Shown here: positions 1-5,484 of the stretch, piece by piece
Numbering within the stretch: the first letter of the stretch is position 1
How the letters are laid out: the number at the start of each line of letters is the position of its first letter
DNA from: Sphingomonadales bacterium UBA7473
GTDB lineage: Bacteria; Pseudomonadota; Alphaproteobacteria; Sphingomonadales; Sphingomonadaceae
Assembly: GCA_002478575.1 (NCBI GenBank)
Contig: DLOX01000225.1
Location: 1 to 8,346, forward strand
Direction of reading: 5' to 3'
DNA length: 8,346 nucleotides
Notes under the pieces: generated by a model
What the model was told of the DNA's origin: nothing
The model's database searches: none
What the model saw: only the letters and a program-made list of their open reading frames with translations
Program-made: the position numbers and the translations under genes

Positions 1-1
1 G

Positions 2-523
2 ATCCCAAAGATCCTGCGTGCCAACCCCTTCCCGCCAGTCAACTCGATGGTTGGTCCCGAAGGTGAGCGTTGGGTGCCGGTTCACGGCATCGTGCGCCAT
101 TCCAAGGCTCTACAAACGATCAACGCCATCACGCAGCTTTTTGCGGCTCACGAGGCAGAGATGGAGCGGCTCGGGGTTGGCGCTGGTTATATGTTCCTTG
201 TTGTGGGGACGACAGGTTTCCTTATCGAGCCCGTCTTCTATTGGCCGGACGCGCAGGAAGAAATACATCGTCGCTCTGTCGAGCCTGCCCATATGGCAAA
301 GCTCAAGAGTTTCGATGCCAATCCAGAGGCTCGCGCGATGGTGGAAAAGCTTCGCGGCGCCATCATCGACATCTTTGGCCAAATGGATGCGATCCACTTT
401 CAGATTGGCCGCACTTACCCATTGAAAGACCGGTCCGATCCCGGCGCTTGGGCGATCCTTGAAGCTGTAAAAGCAGCGGTCGATCCCAAGGGTCTCATGA
501 ACCCTGGGGTGTTAGGGCTTTGA
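2..523 (+). CDS. FAD-linked oxidase, C-terminal part (5' end outside window)
   Basis: This is the C-terminal 173 residues of a flavin-dependent oxidase/dehydrogenase of the broad FAD_binding_4 / FAD-oxidase_C class (the fold of D-lactate dehydrogenase, glycolate oxidase GlcD and vanillyl-alcohol oxidase). The open frame runs in from the left edge, so the FAD-binding half is missing and the ATG at 47 is internal. The visible signs are the segment MVGPEGERWVPVHGIVRHSK, a late HFQIGRTYPL motif, and the ending VDPKGLMNPGVLGL, which matches the usual DP-x-G-x-x-NPG tail of this class. Such enzymes oxidise alcohols, hydroxy acids or para-hydroxybenzylic substrates and pass electrons to oxygen or a carrier; the substrate here is unknown. 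The next gene begins 12 bases after the stop, so this is probably an early gene of the operon. The class is fairly certain, the specific reaction is not. Confidence 0.85.
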   Translation: MPKILRANPFPPVNSMVGPEGERWVPVHGIVRHSKALQTINAITQLFAAHEAEMERLGVGAGYMFLVVGTTGFLIEPVFYWPDAQEEIHRRSVEPAHMAKLKSFDANPEARAMVEKLRGAIIDIFGQMDAIHFQIGRTYPLKDRSDPGAWAILEAVKAAVDPKGLMNPGVLGL

Positions 524-535
524 AGGATATGACCC

Positions 536-1666
536 ATGATCCTCGAAAGACGGCAAGCATTGGCGGCTTTGTTGGCATCTTCCTTGCCCTTGCCCGCGTT
601 GGGGCGTGATATGAGCGAACCCAACACCTATGCCGCCGTGGCGCTCCAGATCGCGGCGCGTTCGGTTGAGCGGACGCCAGACAAGACAGCTGCTCGCAAG
701 CAAATGTTGGAAACGATAGCGAGCATTGCGCCGAAGCTGCGGTCAGCGTCGGTCTTCATTCAGCAATATGGTGGCGCACCTGTAAAGCTCGCGGTGCTGC
801 CGGAATATTTCCTCACCTCCTATCCCGGACGCATCTCGATCCCGGACTTTGCGGACAAGGCGGCGTTGGATATCGATGGCCCGGAATATGAGGCACTGGG
901 CAAAGTCGCGCAGGATCAGAAACTGTTCCTTGCGGGCAATGCCTATGAGACGGATAAGAATTTCCCGAACCTCTATTTCCAAACCAGCTTTGTCATAGCG
1001 CCCAATGGCAATGTCGTGCTGCGATATCGGCGCTTGAACAGCATGTTCGCGCCAACCCCACACGATGTGTGGGACAAATATCTCGATATCTATGGGATTG
1101 ACGGTGTGTTCCCGGTTGCAAAGACTGAGATTGGCAATCTGGCTGCCATTGCTTCGGAAGAGATACTCTATCCAGAAATCGCCCGCGCGCATGCAATGCG
1201 CGGCGCGGAGATTTTCGTTCACTCATCCTCTGAAATCGGATCACCACTTGCGACACCCAAGATGATCGCGAAGCGCGCGCGGGCGTTCGAGAATCTGGCT
1301 TACGTTATTTCTGCCAACACTGCGGGAATTACCGATACCGCATTGCCGCTTGCTTCAGCAGATGGAAATTCGATGGTTGTCGATTGGAAGGGCAATGTGG
1401 TTGCAGAGTCGAACAGCGGTGAGACATTCACAGCCTTTGCAGATCTCGATATTAGTGCCCTCCGCGCAGCGCGGCGGAAACCGGGGATGACCAACACTTT
1501 ATCGCGCCAACGCAACGCCTTGTTCGCCGCAGCTTATTCAAATGAGAGTCACCAACGTGCGAATACTCTAATCGAAAAAGGCGTTGTAAAAACCCCCGAT
1601 CGTGACCATTTCCAGCGCGTGAGCGAAGAAACCATTGCCCGCCTTGCCAAGGATGGATTAATATGA
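536..1666 (+). CDS. Nitrilase-superfamily (carbon-nitrogen hydrolase) protein with substituted active site and Tat-like leader
   Basis: This 376-residue protein has the nitrilase/amidase fold, whose members hydrolyse non-peptide C-N bonds using Glu, Lys and Cys. Landmarks in order are LAVLPEYF (Glu90, the expected general base), VLRYRRLN near 161-168, and the nucleophile-elbow region AAIASEEILYPE at 203-214, followed by the usual ARAHAMRGAEI strand. Where the family has Y-R-Lys, this protein has Arg166, and where it has Cys (as in ICYD..FPE), it has Ser207, encoded by tcg at 1154-1156. The N-terminus MILERRQALAALLASSLPLP looks like a twin-arginine signal, which would put the protein in the periplasm. 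The start at 536 has GAAGGA 8 bases upstream. An alternative ATG at 611 (Met26) would give a cytoplasmic form without the leader. It may be a non-canonical amidase/esterase or a binding protein. The stop overlaps the next gene as ATGA. Confidence 0.85.
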   Translation: MILERRQALAALLASSLPLPALGRDMSEPNTYAAVALQIAARSVERTPDKTAARKQMLETIASIAPKLRSASVFIQQYGGAPVKLAVLPEYFLTSYPGRISIPDFADKAALDIDGPEYEALGKVAQDQKLFLAGNAYETDKNFPNLYFQTSFVIAPNGNVVLRYRRLNSMFAPTPHDVWDKYLDIYGIDGVFPVAKTEIGNLAAIASEEILYPEIARAHAMRGAEIFVHSSSEIGSPLATPKMIAKRARAFENLAYVISANTAGITDTALPLASADGNSMVVDWKGNVVAESNSGETFTAFADLDISALRAARRKPGMTNTLSRQRNALFAAAYSNESHQRANTLIEKGVVKTPDRDHFQRVSEETIARLAKDGLI

Positions 1667-2865
1667 GCCTGATGGAAGTTCCCCCCTCTTACACGGAAGT
1701 CACGCGCCACGCGGTCTTCCCAGAGCCCAGCCATGATGAAGCAGCGCGGTTCAACTATCTCGCCAATTTCAACAAATATATGGCGACGACTTTGAGTGCG
1801 GGAAACAAGCTCGCCTATGATCGGCGCGTTCTGCCGGCCTTTGTGAAGGAACAGGGCCGCGAGCCCAAGGATCGCTTCGAAATCCGTCACGCGATGAACA
1901 AGGATCCTTGGCACCGCTTTTGGTCAGCCTTGAAGCGCAATTCGATGGAAATGCGCCAACAGAATGGTCGTTCGATGGTCTTGCGCCAATTGGATGAGCT
2001 GGATGCCAAGGTGCGGCAGTTCAACGAAGGCCGGGATACGCTTCAGCTGAACGCAGACGTACAGGTTCCCCGCTATCAGGCAGCGATTGATATTCACTGT
2101 ATGCCTGGATCTTACCATGGCGAAGAGCGGCCCGGCGATGTTTCCGCGGGTGCCAATTATGACTGCGGTATCTTCGCGACAACGGGCGGCGGCCTTGGTG
2201 CCCTGAACGATGGCGGCGGACAGGCGCTGGTGGAATGGATCAAGAAGGAGCGCCCCGGTTGGACGCCAAAGCGCATCCTCGATCTTGGATGTACCATTGG
2301 CCATAACATCGTGCCTTTGGCGCTTGCCTTTCCAGATACGGAAGTGATTGCGATTGATACTGCTGCTCCATCGCTTCGCTATGGCCACGCCCGCGCCCAA
2401 GCCCTTGGGGCATATAATCTGAAGTTCGTTCAGATGAATGCAGAGGATATGTCAGCTTTCGCAGATGGAAGCTTCGATTGGGTGCAGACGACCATGTATC
2501 TGCACGAGCTTTCCGGCTCTGCACTTCCCCGCATCATTCAAGAAAGTGTTCGCGTGCTGGCACCCGGTGGATTGATGCTCCATCTTGAGCAACCCCAGTA
2601 TTCGGATGCGATGCCGCTGTTTGAACAGTTCCTCCGTGATTGGGACGCATTCAACAATAATGAGCCCTTCTGGTCTTCCATGCATGCCCTTGATTTGAAG
2701 AGCATAATGGCCGACGCAGGCTTACCGCGAGAGGTCCAATTTGTAACGGGCGTATCGGCCGTCGTCGATGAGACCGTGTTCCCCAAGCAAAGCAGCGGCA
2801 AGGGCGAAGACCATGGCCGGGCGGCCTATTGGAATGCCTATGGCGCTTGGAAGGCCGCTGCATGA
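1663..2865 (+). CDS. Class I SAM-dependent methyltransferase with long N-terminal domain
   Basis: The protein has 400 residues. The C-terminal half is a Rossmann methyltransferase: motif I RILDLGCTIGHN (204-215), the acidic residue ending strand 2 at VIAID (Asp232), the NAEDM segment that contacts adenine (259-263), FDWVQ (271-275), and the post-motif LAPGGLMLHLEQ (299-310). Motif I is slightly unusual, reading GCTIG rather than GCGTG. The first 200 residues are not part of the core fold. They are helical and polar, then contain IDIHCMPGSYHGE (142-154) and a Gly-rich stretch at 162-186, and may form the acceptor pocket. The target atom (O, N or C) and the substrate cannot be told. The start codon overlaps the nitrilase-like gene as ATGA with AAGGA 9 bases upstream, and its own stop overlaps the next gene the same way, so all three are probably translated together. 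Confidence 0.88.
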   Translation: MSLMEVPPSYTEVTRHAVFPEPSHDEAARFNYLANFNKYMATTLSAGNKLAYDRRVLPAFVKEQGREPKDRFEIRHAMNKDPWHRFWSALKRNSMEMRQQNGRSMVLRQLDELDAKVRQFNEGRDTLQLNADVQVPRYQAAIDIHCMPGSYHGEERPGDVSAGANYDCGIFATTGGGLGALNDGGGQALVEWIKKERPGWTPKRILDLGCTIGHNIVPLALAFPDTEVIAIDTAAPSLRYGHARAQALGAYNLKFVQMNAEDMSAFADGSFDWVQTTMYLHELSGSALPRIIQESVRVLAPGGLMLHLEQPQYSDAMPLFEQFLRDWDAFNNNEPFWSSMHALDLKSIMADAGLPREVQFVTGVSAVVDETVFPKQSSGKGEDHGRAAYWNAYGAWKAAA

Positions 2866-3224
2866 GCGATGAGATTGATTGGATCGCAAGGTCTGGCATC
2901 AAAGCCAAAGGCAAGCGCCCCCAATATTTTGAAGACCCTGCGATTGATCGCACACTTTCCATTGTCATGGCTTTGGTTGGTGAAGTTTCGGTCATGCGCG
3001 AACGGATGGACACGATTGAACGCCTGCTGGAGGCCAAAGGCACGATCAGCCGAGCGGACATTGAAACCTATCGCCCGGACCGCGCGACTGGCAAGGAACG
3101 CGGAATGATCACCAAGGCCTATATCGCGCGGGTTATGCGCGGAGTGCAGCAAGATATGGAAGCGCTTGAGGAGTTGGCCGAACCATCGGTTGAGGAACTC
3201 AGCAAGACCCTGCGGGAGATGTAA
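2862..3224 (+). CDS. Small helical protein of unknown function (120 aa)
   Basis: I do not recognise a named family. The protein is 120 residues, charged, with no signal peptide or membrane segment. After a basic patch (KAKGKRP, 14-20) comes a long predicted amphipathic helix around 28-60 with a hydrophobic heptad-like pattern (TLSIVMALVGEVSVMRERMD then TIERLLEAKG), a break at TISRADIETYRPD (61-73), and a second helix at about 80-118 ending in acidic residues. It could dimerise as a coiled coil or act as a small partner subunit. The ATG at 2862 is preferred over the in-frame ATG at 2829 because it overlaps the methyltransferase stop as ATGA and has GGAAGG 7 bases upstream. The stop overlaps the following SDR start as TAATG. 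Its tight place between a methyltransferase and an SDR suggests a role tied to one of them. Confidence 0.8.
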   Translation: MSDEIDWIARSGIKAKGKRPQYFEDPAIDRTLSIVMALVGEVSVMRERMDTIERLLEAKGTISRADIETYRPDRATGKERGMITKAYIARVMRGVQQDMEALEELAEPSVEELSKTLREM

Positions 3225-3919
3225 TGCAAATCACGGGCAAGACAGCACTCGTCACCGGCGGGAATGATGGGATCGGATTGGAGATTGCGCGGCAGCTAAA
3301 GGCGAAGGGTGCACGCGTCATCATAGCGGGGCGGCGCGCTGCAGGTGACGATGCCATTGCGGTTGATCTGTCGACGGCTGACGGGTGCAAAACACTTGCC
3401 GATGCCGTTGCGGACAAATCAATCGACATCCTGATCAACAATGCAGGGATGAGCGGGAATTTCGGCCCCGAAGACCCAGTCGATCTAGCCCTGACCGACA
3501 AAGCCATTTTCCTAAACTTCAATGCGCCTCTGCACTTGATCGGCCATATGTTGGACGGCTTGAAGGCACGACCAGAGGCCTGCATCGTCAATGTCACATC
3601 AGGCCTCGCCATTGCTCCACGAGCGGGCGGCCCGGTCTATTGCGCGTCAAAGGCAGCGCTGAGAAGCTTCACCCAAGCGCTTCGCTTCAACCTTAAGGAC
3701 AGCAAGGTCCATGTTGTCGAAGCGCTTCCTCCAGTCGTTGAAACGCAGATGACTGCTGGCCGGGAGGGAAGCAAAATGTCCCCCGCAGAATGTGCCCGGC
3801 AGATCATTGCTGCGATTGAAGGCAACAAAGCCGAAGCCAATGTGGGCATGGTCAAGATACTGCAGCTGGTCCACAGCATCTCACCCGCATTGGCCCGGAG
3901 CATCATGATCCGCTTTTAG
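3224..3919 (+). CDS. Short-chain dehydrogenase/reductase, DltE-like
   Basis: This is a complete classical SDR of 231 residues, an NAD(P)-dependent alcohol/ketone oxidoreductase. Visible motifs are the cofactor loop TGGNDGIG (11-18), the NNAG motif (72-75), Asn98/Asn100 in FLNFNAPL, and the catalytic Ser126 (NVTSGL), Tyr139 and Lys143 (YCASK) at normal spacing. After the active site it reads EALPPVVETQMT rather than the common PG motif. The overall pattern, and the short C-terminus, fit the DltE-like SDRs often annotated as D-alanine-esterification oxidoreductases, though nothing here suggests teichoic acid work; that name is only a family label. The ATG shares a base with the preceding stop (TAATG) and has GGGAG 5 bases upstream. 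Its stop overlaps tail-to-tail with the membrane-protein gene on the other strand. It is probably the last gene of the operon. Confidence 0.93.
   Translation: MQITGKTALVTGGNDGIGLEIARQLKAKGARVIIAGRRAAGDDAIAVDLSTADGCKTLADAVADKSIDILINNAGMSGNFGPEDPVDLALTDKAIFLNFNAPLHLIGHMLDGLKARPEACIVNVTSGLAIAPRAGGPVYCASKAALRSFTQALRFNLKDSKVHVVEALPPVVETQMTAGREGSKMSPAECARQIIAAIEGNKAEANVGMVKILQLVHSISPALARSIMIRF
3916..3919. other. Tail-to-tail stop codon overlap (TTAG)
   Basis: The plus-strand SDR ends with TAG at 3917-3919 and the minus-strand membrane-protein gene ends with TAA on the complement of 3916-3918. The two genes therefore share four bases and there is no space for a terminator between them; transcription of each must end inside the other gene or run antisense. 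Confidence 0.95.
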
Positions 3920-4599
3920 AACGGCTTGGTCGCCCCCAGAAAACAAACGCCTGATATCGTGATCCAATAGATATAGGCTGCGATCCGCGCCTGACCAATT
4001 TCCTTATCCAGCTTTGCCTGAATCGCCGCATTTGGCCCCATCGCCAACTCACGGAAATAGGTCGTCCAGCGGCGCATCACGAGCCGAAGGAAAAGGCCAA
4101 TGCATAAAGCAAAAGCATAGAGGATCATCTTTGCAGGGTACCAATATTGGCCCTCAACTACCTCCACTGGTCCAGAGCCTTGAAAGGCCATGACGGACAC
4201 CACAACGATGGCGAGGATCAGGGGATAGCGCAACTTCTCCTCCAGCATGGTCACTTTGATGCCAAGGTCGGTTTCGCGCTGGAGAAAGGCCATCCACGTC
4301 ATGCCAAGCCAAGCAAGGAAAAAGACCCACATCAAGGTGAGGCCAACCCCATCCAAGATCGGCAGAAATCCGTAAATATTGCCCATGTGAAGCCCAAGAG
4401 GCAGGAGCAAGACAATCCCGGTCCGCGCCAAAATGTCGATCCGATAAGCGGTTTCCATGTGCCGCCGCCGCTCCTCAATCGAAAGCGCCGCGTTGGTCAC
4501 ATTATAGCTGGTTTGAAACACGCCCCATTCGCCACCGAGCCAATAGACCATCGCGAGGATATGGACCCAGCGCAGCACATCCATTTCATTGATATTCAT
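3916..4599 (-). CDS. Polytopic inner-membrane protein, about six helices, possibly CopD/HemJ-like
   Basis: This 227-residue protein is clearly an integral membrane protein. Hydrophobic segments lie at about 9-28, 58-79, 84-106, 125-141, 156-174 and 207-224. The first segment contains WVHILAMVYWLGGEWG with His13, and the second ends LPLGLHMGN with His71. The layout of an early helix carrying W-x-H and a nearby W-x-GG is reminiscent of CopD-type and HemJ-type (UPF0093) membrane proteins, in which such histidines bind b-type haem. This resemblance is by eye only. A cytosolic loop at about 107-124 is charged. The ATG at 4599 is preceded by a strong ribosome site (GGAGGGG, complement of 4604-4610). 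It is divergent from the beta-rich protein gene at 4697, with which it shares a control region. The role is unknown; electron transfer or metal handling are possible. Confidence 0.85.
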   Translation of the reverse strand: MNINEMDVLRWVHILAMVYWLGGEWGVFQTSYNVTNAALSIEERRRHMETAYRIDILARTGIVLLLPLGLHMGNIYGFLPILDGVGLTLMWVFFLAWLGMTWMAFLQRETDLGIKVTMLEEKLRYPLILAIVVVSVMAFQGSGPVEVVEGQYWYPAKMILYAFALCIGLFLRLVMRRWTTYFRELAMGPNAAIQAKLDKEIGQARIAAYIYWITISGVCFLGATKPF

Positions 4600-4603
4600 C
4601 TTT

Positions 4604-4610
4604 CCCCTCC
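4604..4610 (-). promoter_or_regulatory. Strong ribosome binding site of the membrane-protein gene
   Basis: On the minus strand this reads GGAGGGG, with the GGAG core 7 bases from the ATG at 4599. It fixes that start. Confidence 0.75.
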
Positions 4611-4625
4611 ATCTTCCCGTTTCGA

Positions 4626-4643
4626 AATTTGTCCGGACAAATT
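4626..4643. promoter_or_regulatory. Perfect 18-bp palindrome, probable operator
   Basis: AATTTGTCCGGACAAATT is identical to its own reverse complement over all 18 bases, centred between 4634 and 4635. It sits alone in the middle of the divergent region, has no T-run after it on either side, and so looks like the binding site of a dimeric repressor (TetR, GntR or MarR type) rather than a terminator. No regulator gene lies in the window, and I see no second copy here. Confidence 0.75.
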
Positions 4644-4644
4644 A

Positions 4645-4657
4645 CACTTGGCAAGTG
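4645..4657. promoter_or_regulatory. 13-bp inverted repeat next to the palindrome
   Basis: CACTTGGCAAGTG has 6-base arms around a single central G. It starts one base after the 18-bp palindrome and overlaps the only reasonable plus-strand -35-like hexamer (TTGGCA). It may be a second regulator site or part of a compound operator. Confidence 0.5.
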
Positions 4658-4685
4658 AAAAATGATGCGTCATGACATCAAAGGT

Positions 4686-4691
4686 AAGGAG
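4686..4691 (+). promoter_or_regulatory. Ribosome binding site for tandem ATG start
   Basis: AAGGAG lies 5 bases from the ATG at 4697 and 8 bases from the immediately following in-frame ATG at 4700. The spacing to the second ATG is nearer the optimum, so initiation may occur at either or both. Confidence 0.65.
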
Positions 4692-4696
4692 ATGGC

Positions 4697-5413
4697 ATGA
4701 TGAAGCATCGCGTGATCGAGGGCCGTTTGGCTTATACGTCCAAAAAGCCTGAGCGAATGAATGAACCGCGTGGCTTTGAAACCTTCATGTTCACGCGCCA
4801 TTCCGATGGAAAAGTCACCATGAGGGCCCATTGCGAGATTGAAGAGCCCGATCCCACCGTGATGCGCGATATTATTTATTCGCTAGACGAACACAGCCAA
4901 CCGATGGACCTCCATGTTCGCTTGACTGTAGGCGACCAGTTCATGGGCAGTGGCTGGCTTCGCTTTGATGGGGAAACGATTGAGTGCGAGAGTTTTGGCC
5001 CAACCATTGGCCGCCTGTCGCAGCAAGTGAAGGCGGAGCTGCCTATAGACGGCTTTGGCACGCACCCAATTGTGTCTGACGGCTATTTGCTTTCGACCAA
5101 AAGCTGGACGGTGGGGCAAAAGCATAAGTTCAACGTCTATCTGCCCTCCCCCGATCACCGCGGAGCCACCCCACCGATGATCGCGCAAGTGAAGATTGAT
5201 GCGGTCTTTCTTGGCAATGAAGAAGTGACGGTGAAGGCCGGTACGTTCCAAACGCGCCATTTCCAATTTGTCGACGATGGGTCAGCAGGCATGTCTAGCC
5301 AGCATCCGCCTTATGATGTGTGGATCACAGATGATGAGGATGCCATCTTCGTTCAAGGCGGTGTCGGCGGCTATATGATGACCTGGTATGAATTGGTTGA
5401 GTTTCGCCGCTAA
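4697..5413 (+). CDS. Soluble beta-rich protein of unknown function, DUF3108-like C-terminus
   Basis: This is a 238-residue protein without signal peptide or membrane helix, therefore probably cytoplasmic. The sequence alternates short polar and hydrophobic runs typical of beta sheets throughout. The C-terminal third has EEVTVKAGTFQTRHFQF (175-191), then PYDVWITDDEDAIFVQGG (205-222), then GGYMMTWYELVEF. The V-x-AGTF-x-T pattern followed by a D-x-W-x-T-D strand recalls the DUF3108 / lipocalin-like group, whose members bind hydrophobic ligands or have no assigned role. I cannot name a function. It could be an AttH- or lipocalin-like binding or isomerising protein for a pathway intermediate. The start is one of two tandem ATGs (4697 or 4700). 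It is divergent from the membrane protein across the palindromic control region, so the two may be regulated together. Confidence 0.78.
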   Translation: MMKHRVIEGRLAYTSKKPERMNEPRGFETFMFTRHSDGKVTMRAHCEIEEPDPTVMRDIIYSLDEHSQPMDLHVRLTVGDQFMGSGWLRFDGETIECESFGPTIGRLSQQVKAELPIDGFGTHPIVSDGYLLSTKSWTVGQKHKFNVYLPSPDHRGATPPMIAQVKIDAVFLGNEEVTVKAGTFQTRHFQFVDDGSAGMSSQHPPYDVWITDDEDAIFVQGGVGGYMMTWYELVEFRR

Positions 5414-5484
5414 GCGATATTCGCACAGCGGATAGTGCAACCTCCCCCTATGACGGCGAAACTTCCCCGGCTAGTCTCTTTGCC
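5414..5484 (+). promoter_or_regulatory. Intergenic region upstream of aldehyde dehydrogenase
   Basis: The 71-base gap holds no Shine-Dalgarno sequence before the ATG at 5485 and no terminator with a T-run. A weak ATGACG (5450-5455), 16 bases, TAGTCT (5472-5477) arrangement could be a promoter. Its start point would then fall at or just before the ATG, giving a leaderless message. GCGATATTCGC at 5414-5424 has 4-base arms and is too weak to call a terminator. Confidence 0.35.
5439..5469 (+). repeat. Imperfect direct repeat, 21-base period
   Basis: AACCTCCCCC at 5439-5448 recurs as AACTTCCCCG at 5460-5469 (8 of 10 bases equal), 21 bases apart, which is two helical turns. This is the spacing expected of tandem activator sites on one face of the DNA, but chance C-rich similarity is possible. 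Confidence 0.35.

Larger units (their letters stand above)
4600..4696. promoter_or_regulatory. Divergent intergenic control region
   Basis: These 97 bases separate the membrane-protein gene (minus) from the beta-rich protein gene (plus) and must hold promoters for both. They are clearly more AT-rich in the centre than the flanking genes. They contain a perfect 18-bp palindrome and a 13-bp inverted repeat one base apart. No convincing -35/-10 pair can be picked by eye: TTGGCA at 4648-4653 is a possible plus-strand -35 element but lacks a good -10 partner. Confidence 0.75.

Noticed and set aside
529..531. ATG just upstream of the nitrilase-like start
   Set aside because: It lies in another frame with no matching protein, and is too near the GAAGGA site that serves the ATG at 536.
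743..1222. 159-residue minus-strand frame opposite the nitrilase-like gene
   Set aside because: The opposite frame has clear nitrilase-fold motifs; this one has no recognisable motif and no ribosome site.
1924..2400. 158-residue minus-strand frame opposite the methyltransferase gene
   Set aside because: It is antisense to a gene with intact SAM-binding motifs and shows no domain of its own.
2829..2861. Upstream in-frame ATG for the 120-residue protein
   Set aside because: It would add 11 residues inside the methyltransferase gene without a good ribosome site, while the ATG at 2862 gives the ATGA junction and has GGAAGG at proper distance.
3199..3612. 137-residue minus-strand frame opposite the first SDR
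   Set aside because: It is Ser/Ala/Pro-rich, low-information sequence opposite intact SDR motifs.
4147..4665. 172-residue open frame on the plus strand opposite the membrane-protein gene
   Set aside because: It is antisense to a convincing membrane protein, is His/Lys/Pro-rich with no family look, and would cross the divergent control region. It is a codon-bias shadow.
4661..4680. TGATG...CATCA inverted repeat near the 4697 start
   Set aside because: The arms are only five bases with eight unmatched bases between; it is not distinguishable from chance.
5414..5424. GCGATATTCGC as a terminator hairpin after the beta-rich protein gene
   Set aside because: The arms are only four bases with a three-base loop and there is no T-run.
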